Assembly: GCA_002378665.1 (NCBI GenBank)
Contig: DFSO01000063.1
Location: 1,317 to 30,553, forward strand
DNA from: Loktanella sp. UBA3435
GTDB lineage: Bacteria > Pseudomonadota > Alphaproteobacteria > Rhodobacterales > Rhodobacteraceae
Reading direction: 5' to 3'
Length of the DNA: 29,237 nucleotides
Numbering within the stretch: position 1 is the stretch's first letter; each line of letters opens with the position of its first letter. Under the pieces are notes generated by a model. The model saw only the letters and a list, made by a program, of their open reading frames with translations, searched no databases and was not told the DNA's origin. Position numbers and translations under genes: made by a program. This document shows positions 16,389 through 25,444 of this stretch, piece by piece.

Positions 16389-17894
16389 GTGGCGTGGCAA
16401 ATAGCTTATCGAAATCTAATGAGCGCGGCTGCGATTTTTTTCAGCCTGACTGGACAAAGTGCATTTGCGCAAACCAGCGGTGTTCCTGCCGAATTTCCGC
16501 CATCATCCTTTTCGGGCAATCAATTTGTCGATAGCAATGGCTGTGCGTTTATTCGTGCAGGTATCGGCGGAAACGTGAATTGGGTGCCGCGCGTGAATAG
16601 ACGCCGTGTCCAGCTTTGTAACTTTCAACCAACATTTGCGGCTGCTGCGCCAGAGGCCTCCGCGCCAGTCGTCGCGGCTGCAACGCCAGCGCCAACCCCA
16701 GCGGTAACCCCAGCGCCCGCGCCGACCCCGCGCCGCGATGTCGGTCCGCCAATCCGCACTGTCGCGTCAACGATCCGCGCACCAAGCATTGTGCAGATAC
16801 CAACTGCCTCCACGGCCACTGCGCGTTCGCCCCGCATCATCACGCCAACGGTTGCACCTGCGCCGCAGGTTGCCGCCGCACCAAACTTGCACCGCGCATC
16901 GTTCTGTGTCGGCAAAACAGGGCCGCAACCTGGCTACGTCAGCAATCTTACAGGCAAGACAATTGGCTGCGGCGGCAAGCCAGCGCCTGTCGCACAAGTG
17001 GCCCAAGCCGCAGCAGCGCCAGCCCGCCAGACACGCGACGCGTTCTGCGTTGGTCGCACTGGCCCGCAGGCCGGTTTTGTCAGCAGCTTGACAGGCGAGA
17101 CCATCGATTGTGGCGGTCAGGTCGCTGCAACGCCAGCAATGCAAGCAACGCCGAGATATACAATGGCGCAGATTTGCGCGGATATGCGTGCGACTGGGCG
17201 TCAATATACGAACGCAGCCACAGGTTTACTTGTACGCTGTGGCCCGCAAACGCAGGCGATCACGAACGGTGCGATTGCAGGGGCTGCCGTGCCAAGCTCA
17301 CCTTCCGTGCCAAGCGTAACACCACGCGCGGTTGCATCTGCAACTTGCCCTGTCGCAATATTGGCCGTGGATGGCCACGCTGTGCGCTGCGGCCCGCAAA
17401 CGCAGCCGATTTCGACACAAGTGAGCCGTGCGCAAAGTGCGCCTGCCAAAGGCAATTTGTTCGGCTTCTTCAAAGAACCAGTTGTTCCGGCATCCAACCC
17501 TGCGGGCCGATCGTCACGTGAGGTTGTGAAGCCGCCGCGTGGCTATACGCGCGTCTGGGATGATGGCCGTCACAATCCTAACCGTGGCTTGCCGCAAGCA
17601 AAAGCAACCGCGCCAGCCCCTGAGGCCCGCGTCTCAAGCCGGAGCGTGACCCCAACAGCTGCGCTATCCCATCGTTACGTGCAGGTTGGTACGTTTGCCG
17701 ATGCAGGGCGTGCGCAAAGCATTGGCCAGCGGTTCATGAGCATGGGCTTGCCTGTCGGTCTGGCGACCAAAGCAAGCGGCGGCGGGTCGTATCAGGTTGT
17801 GGTTCTGGGGCCGTTTTCATCCTCGGCTGATCTTAACCGTGGTTTGCAAGCAGCACGCGGCGCGGGCTTTGGCGACGCATACGCGCGCAACTAA
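16389..17894 (+). CDS. Secreted SPOR-domain protein with five cysteine-pair modules
   Basis: About 501 residues from the GTG at 16389. The N-terminus ([20 protein letters not shown], then TGQSAFAQ) is a signal peptide with likely cleavage after AFA, so the protein is periplasmic. Five cysteine pairs follow (codons starting at 16542/16617, 16905/16968, 17046/17109, 17175/17238 and 17346/17388). The middle two repeat FCVG.TGPQ.G.VS.LTG.TI.CGG almost exactly. Ala/Pro-rich linkers separate the modules. The last ~75 residues ([20 protein letters not shown] onward) form a SPOR domain, known to bind denuded peptidoglycan at division sites. A cell-envelope or septal role is inferred. The frame extends up to a TTG at 16362 inside the preceding hairpin, an unlikely start; an ATG at 16419 is another option. 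Confidence 0.8.
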   Translation: MAWQIAYRNLMSAAAIFFSLTGQSAFAQTSGVPAEFPPSSFSGNQFVDSNGCAFIRAGIGGNVNWVPRVNRRRVQLCNFQPTFAAAAPEASAPVVAAATPAPTPAVTPAPAPTPRRDVGPPIRTVASTIRAPSIVQIPTASTATARSPRIITPTVAPAPQVAAAPNLHRASFCVGKTGPQPGYVSNLTGKTIGCGGKPAPVAQVAQAAAAPARQTRDAFCVGRTGPQAGFVSSLTGETIDCGGQVAATPAMQATPRYTMAQICADMRATGRQYTNAATGLLVRCGPQTQAITNGAIAGAAVPSSPSVPSVTPRAVASATCPVAILAVDGHAVRCGPQTQPISTQVSRAQSAPAKGNLFGFFKEPVVPASNPAGRSSREVVKPPRGYTRVWDDGRHNPNRGLPQAKATAPAPEARVSSRSVTPTAALSHRYVQVGTFADAGRAQSIGQRFMSMGLPVGLATKASGGGSYQVVVLGPFSSSADLNRGLQAARGAGFGDAYARN

Positions 17895-17908
17895 ACAGTT
17901 CTCCCGGG

Positions 17909-17940
17909 AAAAGGCCCTGCATGGTTACGCGGGGCTTTTT
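17909..17940. terminator. Intrinsic terminator between convergent genes
   Basis: AAAAGGCCCTGC pairs with GCGGGGCTTTT (one bulged G, one G-U pair) around a short loop and is followed by TTTTTC on the + strand. On the - strand the stem is followed by TTTTCCC, so it can serve both the SPOR gene and the convergent M48-like gene. Confidence 0.75.
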
Positions 17941-17945
17941 CTTGG

Positions 17946-18965
17946 CTAGCCGTTGCAAATGCCTTGTAGCCGGACCCAATCCCCATCGCTGAGAATTTCA
18001 GGCTCATCGCGTTCTGCGTAGGGATCGTTTTGAATAAGCGTTTTTGTACGTTGCCCCGTTTCGTCGCGGGCCATAGCAAACGGCCCCGTCGGGATTTGGG
18101 CTAACTTAAAAGCAGCGACCAAGGATTTATCCTTGGGGAAGTGCGGTTCGCTTTCAGTGATTTCGCGAGCATAGTCCACAAGGCTTTCGGGCGGCAGATC
18201 ACCTGTTGTCAAAAGGCCAACGGTCTTGCCAATGCCCGCTGATTTCAGCACGGCCGCAAGCGGATCAATCTCGGAACGACCCAGTGCAGCAGCCACGATG
18301 TAGCCTGCCGGGACAGCGGGGTCTTGCGCGTTCTCAATAATGCGGCGGTCGATCAAAACGATCCCACCCGGAAGCGCCAAAGCACCCTGCGCCAGTTGTG
18401 GCAGCACGACAACTTGGCCTTCAGCCTCACGCCCTAGCAGCCGTGTGCGCAGGGTTTCCAGCGCAGCAATACCATTTTCATTGCGGCACCGTGGCCCTGT
18501 CAGGCGTTGCACTTGCCCCAGCAAAATAGCACCAATTTCCGTGCGCTTTGACAATGGTACCACGGCCATTGTTTGTTGCATTAGCGCATTTGGCAGCCAG
18601 AAAATCGCAAGCGCCGCTGTGCCTGCCACAAACCCAATGGTCATGATGTGGCGCAGTTTCCCCGGTTTTGGGCGCGTCTTGGTGATGGATTTGCCGACCT
18701 TCTCAATTGCATTGATCATGGTCTCGTCGTCCAGTTCAAGGGTCTCGTCGTCATCAATGCTGGGCCCGAAAACCGCAGGCAGTTTACCCGGATTGCAGCG
18801 GGTGATTGCGGCCAGTGACCAATGTGTCAGAGGACGACCCGCACCATCGGTAATCACCAGCGTTGCATTGCCAAAGTTCACGATAACGTCCCGACGCTGC
18901 GCATCCGCATTGGCGCGCCAAAGCCCGCTGCTTTCTAACCGTTCATATTCACGGAGTGCCGTCAT
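17946..18965 (-). CDS. Membrane-anchored M48-like protein lacking the zinc motif
   Basis: A 339-residue protein. Residues 1-60 form a small N-terminal domain (VIVNFGNATLVITDGAGRPL), followed by an acidic linker and one membrane segment at about 106-124 (HIMTIGFVAGTAALAIFWLP). The part after the membrane resembles M48 zinc peptidases: the strand ALPGGIVLIDRRII at 197-210 matches their conserved ALPGG-hVxxxxLL strand. Where M48 enzymes have HExxH, this protein reads IVAAALGRSEIDPL (223-236), so the zinc ligands are absent and it is probably not a peptidase. The frame is intact, so it is not simply decayed. It lies 60 bases downstream of the acyl-CoA synthetase on the same strand and may be co-transcribed. 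The family call is by eye. Confidence 0.65.
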   Translation of the reverse strand: MTALREYERLESSGLWRANADAQRRDVIVNFGNATLVITDGAGRPLTHWSLAAITRCNPGKLPAVFGPSIDDDETLELDDETMINAIEKVGKSITKTRPKPGKLRHIMTIGFVAGTAALAIFWLPNALMQQTMAVVPLSKRTEIGAILLGQVQRLTGPRCRNENGIAALETLRTRLLGREAEGQVVVLPQLAQGALALPGGIVLIDRRIIENAQDPAVPAGYIVAAALGRSEIDPLAAVLKSAGIGKTVGLLTTGDLPPESLVDYAREITESEPHFPKDKSLVAAFKLAQIPTGPFAMARDETGQRTKTLIQNDPYAERDEPEILSDGDWVRLQGICNG

Positions 18966-19025
18966 GTGCCTGCTTTTGTTACTTATCCGCAGTCTAACGT
19001 TTATTTTCCGCTTTGGGTAGTGACG

Positions 19026-20651
19026 TTAAAGCGCTTTGGCGAGGACCCGCAATTCGAACTTTTGGATTTTGCCCGTCGAGGTTTTGGGCAGCTCCACAAA
19101 CAGCACCTGTTTGGGGCATTTGAAGCCCGCAAGTTTGGTGCGCATAAAGGCGATGATCTCGGCCTCGTCACCCATGGCACCCTCTTTGAGTTCCACAAAG
19201 GCGCAGGGCACTTCGCCCCATTTCTCATCTGCTTTGGCGACCACGGCACACAGGCTCACGCAGGGGTGGCTCATCAACGCGCTTTCGACCTCGACCGAAC
19301 TGATGTTCTCGCCGCCAGAAATAATGATATCTTTGAGGCGGTCCGAGATTTGCATGTAGCCGTTGGGGTGCTGGATCGCGAGATCTTCAGAGTGGAAGTA
19401 GCCGCCAGCAAAAGCCTTTTTGGTGGCCGCAGGGTTGCGGTAATATCCCTTCATAACGCTATTGCCACGGATGACAATCTCGCCTTGGGTGGCAGCGTCA
19501 AAGGCCACTTGCGCCATGTCCGTATCTTTCACGGTCACATCTTCCATCATCGGGAAAGCGACACCTTGGCGGGCCATGATCGCCGCTTGGTCTTCTTCGG
19601 GCAGGGCATCCCATGCCTTATCCCAAACGCATTCGGTCACATGGCCGTAGGTTTCGGTCAGCCCGTAAACTTGCGTAATGTTGAACCCCAGCTTGCTTAC
19701 CGCCGCCAAGGTCGCGGGGGCAGGGGGTGCGCCTGCGGTGAACACTTCGACAGTGTGGTCGAACTGGCGACGATCCGTTGCCTTCGCGTTCACAATCAGG
19801 TTCAGCACAATCGGCGCGCCGCCAAAATGCGTGACCCCATGATCGCCAATCGCGTCATAGATCGCCTTTGCCGTAATATCGCGGCAGCAGACAACGGTCC
19901 CGCCCAGTGCAGGCATCATCCATGTGTGGTTCCAGCCGTTACAATGGAAAAGCGGCACAATTTGCAGGTAGGTGATGAACAGGGGCAGCTGCCACGAAAT
20001 CGGCGTGCCCATGGTCATTAGGTAGGCACCACGATGGTGGTAGACCACGCCTTTGGGCCGCCCCGTCGTGCCAGAAGTATAGTTGAGCGCAAGGCTTTCC
20101 CACTCGTCCTGCGGCATGATCCATGCGAAATCAGCGTCGCCTGTGCTGAGGAAATCTTCGTAAGTTGTGCGCGTGCCAGTGGCCACATACCCTGCGACCG
20201 CATCAGGCACCTCGATGATCAACGGGGCAGGCCCCTCCATTGCGAGCACCGCCGCCTCGACTATGGGTAAGAATTGCGTATCAACCAGCACGGCCTTTGC
20301 GCCGCCATGGTCAAAAATATAGGCCACCGTATCGACATCAAGCCGCGTGTTGATTGTATTTAAGACCGCACCACAGGCGGGCACACCAAAGGCGGCCTCG
20401 GATTGCGCGGGAATATTGGGCAGAACGGTCGCGACCACATCACCAGACACAATGCCCGCCTTGGTCAAGGCCGAGGCCAGACGCGATACCCGCGCATGAT
20501 ACGCGGTATAGGTCAGGCGTGTGTCACCATAGATCAACGCAATGCGATCGGCAAAGACTGTGCGGGCACGGTTCAGGTGCGAAAGCGGGGTCAGCGGTAC
20601 ATAATTGGCCGCGCATTTGTCCAAGCCAGTCTCGTCAGCCATCCATCCCAT
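19026..20651 (-). CDS. Acyl-CoA synthetase (AMP-binding, ANL superfamily)
   Basis: About 541 residues. It has the ATP loop LNYTSGTTGRPKGVVYHHRG, the adenylate motif QVYGLTETYGHVTECVW and the hinge segment SDRLKDIIISGGENISSVEVE. The C-terminal catalytic lysine lies in LPKTSTGKIQKFE. The overall pattern resembles the plant AAE-like/medium-chain acyl-CoA ligases common in Rhodobacterales. The substrate (short-branched, medium-chain or aromatic acid) cannot be fixed by eye. The start is taken as the ATG at 20651, which is 8 bases from GGGAGGG (20659-20665); the ATG two codons earlier is too close to that site. It is divergent from the DMT transporter gene. Confidence 0.9.
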   Translation of the reverse strand: MGWMADETGLDKCAANYVPLTPLSHLNRARTVFADRIALIYGDTRLTYTAYHARVSRLASALTKAGIVSGDVVATVLPNIPAQSEAAFGVPACGAVLNTINTRLDVDTVAYIFDHGGAKAVLVDTQFLPIVEAAVLAMEGPAPLIIEVPDAVAGYVATGTRTTYEDFLSTGDADFAWIMPQDEWESLALNYTSGTTGRPKGVVYHHRGAYLMTMGTPISWQLPLFITYLQIVPLFHCNGWNHTWMMPALGGTVVCCRDITAKAIYDAIGDHGVTHFGGAPIVLNLIVNAKATDRRQFDHTVEVFTAGAPPAPATLAAVSKLGFNITQVYGLTETYGHVTECVWDKAWDALPEEDQAAIMARQGVAFPMMEDVTVKDTDMAQVAFDAATQGEIVIRGNSVMKGYYRNPAATKKAFAGGYFHSEDLAIQHPNGYMQISDRLKDIIISGGENISSVEVESALMSHPCVSLCAVVAKADEKWGEVPCAFVELKEGAMGDEAEIIAFMRTKLAGFKCPKQVLFVELPKTSTGKIQKFELRVLAKAL

Positions 20652-20743
20652 GTGCATTCCCTCCCAGTTCTGCTTGCCTGCTGACCCTAGGATATGTCAG
20701 ACATTTAAATCAATGGGTAATTGCACCCTGAGTAGGACCTCAC

Positions 20744-21637
20744 ATGACCGCAACGATACAACCTACACGCGCCGCTTTGCTGATCCTTGCTGGCATGGCT
20801 GTCCTTGGATTTGCTGATAATCTTGTGCGGCATATCTCGGGGGTCAGTTCGCTTTGGCAGTTTCATATGATCCGAGGCGGAATGGTTGTGCTTGTGCTTT
20901 CGCTAGCCTCGCTCTTTGGGGCGGGGGCATTATGGCCGCGAAAGCCCAAAGCTGTGCTTGCCCGCAGCGCATTCACCGCAGGGTCCATGCTGATTTACTT
21001 TGGGTGTATCGCCCTTTTGCCCATCGGGGTTGTCGTCGCAGGGCTATTTACCGCGCCACTGTTTGTGCTGATCATCTCGGTCCTGTTCCAAGGCAAAACC
21101 GTGGGTTGGGTGCGGTGGCTTTCTGTCGCTTTAGGCTTCACAGGGGCGCTCTTGGTGATCCGCCCCGATCCAAATGCGCTGAACCTCGTGGCCTTTTTGC
21201 CAATTGGCGCAGGCCTTCTCTATGCGATCGGGGCAATTGCGACGCGGGCTTGGTGCGAGGATGAAGACACGCTGACACTCTCGGTCTGGTTCTTTGGGCT
21301 GCTCGCCATTTTCGGCCTGATCGGCGTGCTGGTCTTGCCCTCCGAAGGGACTGGCGCGGCTGGCTTTCCGCTGCGCGGGTGGATGCCGCTGACTGGTGAC
21401 ATGCTGCGTTGGTATGTTGCGCTGGCGATTGGCGCACTGATTGGGATCATTTGCGTCTTTAAGGCCTACCAAATCGGAGAGGCGTCTTATGTTGCGATTT
21501 TCGAATATTCGTTGTTGGTTTTCGCCAGCTTCTGGGAGTGGAAGCTTTGGGACCAAAGGGTGCCGCCTTTGGGGCTTTTGGGCATGGCGCTGATCATTGG
21601 CGCAGGGTCTATGATCGCCATCAGGACGGCCGAATGA
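20744..21637 (+). CDS. DMT-family transporter with EamA domains
   Basis: A 297-residue integral inner-membrane protein with about ten hydrophobic segments arranged as two EamA repeats (about 12-145 and 155-292). The first segment ALLILAGMAVLGFADNLVRH and the helix VVVAGLFTAPLFVLIISVLF near residue 90-110 are typical. Members of this family export or import metabolites such as amino acids, nucleotide sugars or purines; the substrate here is unknown. Its stop overlaps the start of the sulfotransferase gene (ATGA at 21634), so the two are translationally coupled and may share a pathway. Confidence 0.88.
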   Translation: MTATIQPTRAALLILAGMAVLGFADNLVRHISGVSSLWQFHMIRGGMVVLVLSLASLFGAGALWPRKPKAVLARSAFTAGSMLIYFGCIALLPIGVVVAGLFTAPLFVLIISVLFQGKTVGWVRWLSVALGFTGALLVIRPDPNALNLVAFLPIGAGLLYAIGAIATRAWCEDEDTLTLSVWFFGLLAIFGLIGVLVLPSEGTGAAGFPLRGWMPLTGDMLRWYVALAIGALIGIICVFKAYQIGEASYVAIFEYSLLVFASFWEWKLWDQRVPPLGLLGMALIIGAGSMIAIRTAE

Positions 21638-22260
21638 TCATTTCAAAGGGGCGCAACTATATTTTTGCGCATATCCCCAAAACGGGCGGAACAGCGATGG
21701 CCACCGCGCTGGAAACCCGTGCGATGAAAGACGACATCCTGATCGGCGACACACCCAAGGCGCAAAAACGCAAAGGTAAACTTAAGGGACTGACAGCTAA
21801 GGGGCGTATCTGGAAACACAGCACAGTGGATGACATGCAAGGGATTGTAGACCCCGCTGGCATGTTCGTTTTTACGCTTGTGCGCAACCCTTGGGACCGG
21901 ATGGTGAGCTACTATGCGTGGCTGCAAGCGCAAAGCTTTTCACACCCCGCGGTAGGGCTCGCGCAATCGCTGCCATTCAGCGACTTTCTCAATCACCCCA
22001 TGACGCAATCGGCTGTCGCGGCAACGCCCTATCGGTCCTATGTGACACAGGGTGCGCATTACTTTCGGCTTGAGCATTTGGCGCAAGATTTGGCGCCCCT
22101 TTGGCAATATTTGGGTTTCGCGATCCCCGTCGAGCAGATCAATAAATCCGCGCGATTGGCCGACTGGCGGCCCTATTATTCACCGCCCGACGCAGAGCTT
22201 GTCGCCAAACTCTGCGCTGAAGATATTGCTCGCTCAGATTACAAATTTGACCCGCAATAG
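21634..22260 (+). CDS. Sulfotransferase family 2 protein
   Basis: A 208-residue protein with the PAPS 5'-phosphosulfate loop at FAHIPKTGGTAM (residues about 11-22) and the 3'-phosphate segment LVRNPWDRMVSYYAWLQ (about 83-99). These are the two hallmarks of carbohydrate-type sulfotransferases of the sulfotransfer_2 group. Such enzymes move sulfate from PAPS to glycans or lipids. The chosen ATG overlaps the transporter stop; the open frame upstream is inside the transporter gene in another frame. The C-terminus (WRPYYSPPDAELVAKLCAEDI followed by ARSDYKFDPQ) is the usual end of these proteins. The acceptor is unknown and no glycan biosynthesis genes are adjacent. Confidence 0.9.
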   Translation: MIISKGRNYIFAHIPKTGGTAMATALETRAMKDDILIGDTPKAQKRKGKLKGLTAKGRIWKHSTVDDMQGIVDPAGMFVFTLVRNPWDRMVSYYAWLQAQSFSHPAVGLAQSLPFSDFLNHPMTQSAVAATPYRSYVTQGAHYFRLEHLAQDLAPLWQYLGFAIPVEQINKSARLADWRPYYSPPDAELVAKLCAEDIARSDYKFDPQ

Positions 22261-22264
22261 ATCA

Positions 22265-23067
22265 CTAATCTGCAAGAATAGTCAGGTTTCCATTCGCATC
22301 GTTGCCCGCATTCGAAATCATAATGCCAAGCTTGTCTGGACCACCGTTGAGCAGGTCATAGCCGTAAAATTCACCATCCGTCGCCTAGCCAAATGATGTG
22401 CCGTCAACGGCGGTTCCGTTGTGTGTGATCGTCAAGGTGCCGCCCGATAAGTCATTGCCCGTAAGGGTCATGCCGTTCAGCGTGACCGTTTCGGTAACGC
22501 CGCCAATCGTGTTGCGCGTCGTGGCATTCACAAGGCCAGTGCCAAAGCTCGCCGAGACCGTTGCGGGGGCGCCATTCCAGGCGACGCCGTTTGTGTCCCC
22601 CATTGTCTCACCTGTGAATGTGGCCGTCACTGAGGATGGCATGTCGGATATGTCCGTGCCCATCCCAATAAAGCCCCACATAAAGACAGAGAACCCGCCG
22701 CCTGATTGGACCTGACCAAACGGCTGCACGTAATCGTATCTTCCTGTCAAATTGGCGTTGCCAAGGGTGCCTTGGTTGATTGCGGACGACGTTCTATTGT
22801 CATCAACCAATTGACCATTCGCATCGACGCCATTTGAATCTATGAGAATTCCATTCAGGTTTATTGCCCCGGAGTTGTGACTAAGCATTCCACTGGCATC
22901 ATTGACCCTATGAATGGGCACAGGTTGATCGCAGGAGCCGTCCCAGTGAACGTTAAGTAAGTTGCATTTGAGGTCGCGGAGATGGACGTCGGAGAGCCAC
23001 TGCAAGCTGATACAGCAACAAGAGACACAGCGGCTAGGGCTCCAGACATGGGTCTGAAAGCAGGCAT
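22265..23067 (-). pseudogene. Surface lipoprotein pseudogene (TbpB-barrel-like), frameshift plus in-frame stop
   Basis: The - strand frame starts at 23067 with GGAG upstream and encodes MPAFRPMSGALAAVSLVAVS followed by AC, a lipoprotein signal with lipobox VSAC. That frame ends at 22861 in a tail without protein character. From about 22900 the reading continues naturally in another frame (VNDASGMLSHNSGAINLNG and onward) down to a TAG at 22385-22387. Past that stop the same frame keeps coding ATDGEFYGYDLLNGGPDKLG to a second stop at 22265-22267. The GxFYG...PDKLG ending and the glycine-rich beta pattern resemble the transferrin-binding-protein-like surface lipoproteins. Restored length would be about 265 residues. 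The family is tentative; the two lesions are read directly. It is convergent with the sulfotransferase gene, 4 bases apart. Confidence 0.75.
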
Positions 23068-23146
23068 TTTATTCTCCAATGAAGGGGGTGAAACGAGACT
23101 CAGGTTTAGTCGCCCCAGTCTATTGGTTCTAAGCCGCCTTAGCCTC

Positions 23147-23188
23147 GAACAAAAAATGGGCGCAAGCCCTGCGACCCGCGCCCATTTT
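23147..23188 (-). terminator. Intrinsic terminator of the fadJ operon
   Basis: On the - strand AAAATGGGCGC pairs perfectly over 11 bp with GCGCCCATTTT (14-base loop) and is followed by further T. It begins about 16 bases after the fadJ stop and separates the operon from the lipoprotein pseudogene. Confidence 0.9.
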
Positions 23189-23203
23189 CCAACGAAAAAT
23201 GGA

Positions 23204-25399
23204 TTACGCCGCTTTGGCGTCCTGACCAAAGCGCCCATAGAGCGATTGTCCCTTGTCACTCATCTCACGCAATAACGCAGGGGTGGCAAAACGCGGGCCA
23301 TACATCTCTGTCAACTCATCACATCGCTCGGCCGCATAGGGTGTGCCGATGATATCAAGCCAGCTAAACGGGCCACCCGACCACGGCGCAAAGCCCCAGC
23401 CAAGGATCGCACCCACGTCACCTTCGCGGATATCTTCCAACACGCCTTCTTCCAAGGCACGGACTGCCTCAAGCACTTGCGAGAACATCAAACGATGCTG
23501 CACAAGGTGCAAATCTGGCTGTTCTTCGGCCAAAGGATAACGCGCGCTCAGCCCTTCCCAAAGACCCTGACGCTTGCCCTTTTCGTCGTAATTATAGAAA
23601 CCAGCATTCGCCTTGCGACCAAGGCGGCCCTCATCGGCCATCCAGAAAATCAGCTCGTCGGCACTATCGTCATAGGCATCGCCCATGGCAATCTTGGTGG
23701 CCTTGGCGATCTTGACACCCAGATCAATCGAGGTCTCGTCAGTCAATTGCAGTGGGCCTAGCGGCATGCCCAAAAGCTTAGCAGCATTCTCGATCAGGGC
23801 AGGGGCGACGCCCTCTTGCAGCATGCGCACGCCTTCATTAACGTAAGGCAGAATGCAACGGTTGGCATAAAAGAACCGCTCGTCATTCACAACAATCGGC
23901 GTTTTCTTGATCTGGCGCACAAAGTCGAGCGCTTTAGCCACAGCCAGATCGCCCGTCTGCTTGCCCTTGATGATTTCCACCAAAAGCATCTTGTCGACAG
24001 GACTAAAGAAGTGGATGCCGATGAACTTTTCCGCATCCATCGCAGCCTTCGCCAATTCAGTGATCGGGAGGGTCGATGTATTGGTCGCAAAGATGCAATC
24101 GGGGCCAGTGACGGCTTGCACTTTTGCGGTGACATCGGCCTTCACACCCACGTCTTCGAACACGGCCTCAACGATCAAATCACAGCCCTTCAAGGCTGCG
24201 TAATCCGTTGTTGCGGTGATCAGGCCAAGCACGGCCTCTTTCTTTTCGACAGTCGCCTTCTTGCGCGAAATACCTTTGTCCATATAGTCGGCGGTATAGG
24301 ATTTGCCCTTGTCGGCCGCGTCCTGTTTGGCGTCGATCAGCACAACCTTGATACCTGCGAGAGCCGACACAAGCGCAATACCCGCACCCATCATGCCCGC
24401 GCCAATGATCCCAACCTGAGTTACCTTTTGGTCGATGACCGCAGGGCGGTTCGCACCTTTTTCCAGCGCCTCTTTGTTGATGAACAACGAACGGATCATT
24501 GCCTCGGACGAAGGGTTCAACAATACATTCGTAAACCAACGGGCCTCGATCTTGATCGCCGTGTCAAACGGCACCATCGATCCCTCATAGACTGCCGACA
24601 GCAGCGCCTTGGCGGCAGGGAACGCGCCTTGGGTCTTGCCGTTGACCATCGCGGACGCACCCACAAACGTCATGAAACCCGCAGGGTGATACGGCGTGCC
24701 GCCGGGCATTTTATAGCCCTTTTCATCCCATGGTTTCACGATAGTCGGCGAAGACAGCACCCAAGCTTTGGCCGCAGACAACAACTCGTCTGCTGGCACG
24801 ACTTCGTCCACCAGACCCGCTTGTTTCGCCTTCGCAGGATCGGACAGCTTACCCTCAAGCAAGAACGGCGAAGCATTCATCGCACCCATTTTGCGCACAA
24901 GGCGTGTCGTGCCGCCCATGCCCGGGAAAATACCGACCATGATCTCGGGCAGGCCGATTTTGGCCTTTGGATTGTCGGCCACAAAGATGCGGTGACAGGC
25001 CAGCGGAATTTCAAACCCGATGCCCAGACCCGTGCCCTGCATCGCGCAAGCAATCGGCTTGCCACCCTTGTTAGTCTTTGGCTCCATGCCCGCCCGCTCG
25101 ATTTTGCGCAGGATCGCGTGGGACGCCATCAGGCCTTCCATCAATCCACGCGCAGGATCGTCGCCCGCGCTTTCTTTCATCTTGGCGATGATATTGAGGT
25201 CCATGCCGCCCGCAAACGTGCCTTCTTTGCCAGAGGTGATAATCACGCCCTTGATCGCATCATCGGCCAAAGCCTGATCAATCAGCGCATCAAGATCGAC
25301 AAACCCCTGCTGGTTCATCACGTTCATGGATTTTCCAACAGTATCCCACGTGATCGTGGCAACACCGTCGGCGTCTGTTTTCATTGTAAAATCGGTCAT
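23204..25399 (-). CDS. fadJ: Fatty-acid oxidation multifunctional protein: enoyl-CoA hydratase / 3-hydroxyacyl-CoA dehydrogenase
   Basis: A 731-residue two-part enzyme of beta-oxidation. The crotonase domain (about 1-190) has KEGTFAGGMDL as oxyanion hole strand and LPEIMVGIFPGMGGTTRLVR with the catalytic glutamate. The NAD domain starts with VGIIGAGMMGAGIALVSALA near residue 318. The dehydrogenase active-site segment GIHFFSPVDKMLLVEIIKG follows near 440, and VNDERFFYANRCILPYVNEG begins the C-terminal dimerisation part. The start is the ATG at 25399 with AGGAGA 5 bases upstream; a longer in-frame start at 25432 lacks such a site. It is the last gene of the operon that also encodes the thiolase FadA. 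fadJ and fadB are hard to separate by eye, so the symbol is a best fit. Confidence 0.93.
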   Translation of the reverse strand: MTDFTMKTDADGVATITWDTVGKSMNVMNQQGFVDLDALIDQALADDAIKGVIITSGKEGTFAGGMDLNIIAKMKESAGDDPARGLMEGLMASHAILRKIERAGMEPKTNKGGKPIACAMQGTGLGIGFEIPLACHRIFVADNPKAKIGLPEIMVGIFPGMGGTTRLVRKMGAMNASPFLLEGKLSDPAKAKQAGLVDEVVPADELLSAAKAWVLSSPTIVKPWDEKGYKMPGGTPYHPAGFMTFVGASAMVNGKTQGAFPAAKALLSAVYEGSMVPFDTAIKIEARWFTNVLLNPSSEAMIRSLFINKEALEKGANRPAVIDQKVTQVGIIGAGMMGAGIALVSALAGIKVVLIDAKQDAADKGKSYTADYMDKGISRKKATVEKKEAVLGLITATTDYAALKGCDLIVEAVFEDVGVKADVTAKVQAVTGPDCIFATNTSTLPITELAKAAMDAEKFIGIHFFSPVDKMLLVEIIKGKQTGDLAVAKALDFVRQIKKTPIVVNDERFFYANRCILPYVNEGVRMLQEGVAPALIENAAKLLGMPLGPLQLTDETSIDLGVKIAKATKIAMGDAYDDSADELIFWMADEGRLGRKANAGFYNYDEKGKRQGLWEGLSARYPLAEEQPDLHLVQHRLMFSQVLEAVRALEEGVLEDIREGDVGAILGWGFAPWSGGPFSWLDIIGTPYAAERCDELTEMYGPRFATPALLREMSDKGQSLYGRFGQDAKAA

Positions 25400-25444
25400 G
25401 TTTATCTCCTCATGTGTCGGTCGCGGGTCCAAAAAGGCTGCGCC

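Noticed and set aside
19026..20651. Naming the acyl-CoA synthetase DmdB (DMSP demethylation pathway)
   Set aside because: The N-terminal sequence does not resemble the DmdB proteins I recall, and no dmdC/dmdD genes are adjacent.
20694..20704. ATGTC-A-GACAT symmetric site between the acyl-CoA synthetase and DMT transporter
   Set aside because: Only 5-base arms; expected by chance at this length and no matching site seen elsewhere in the window.
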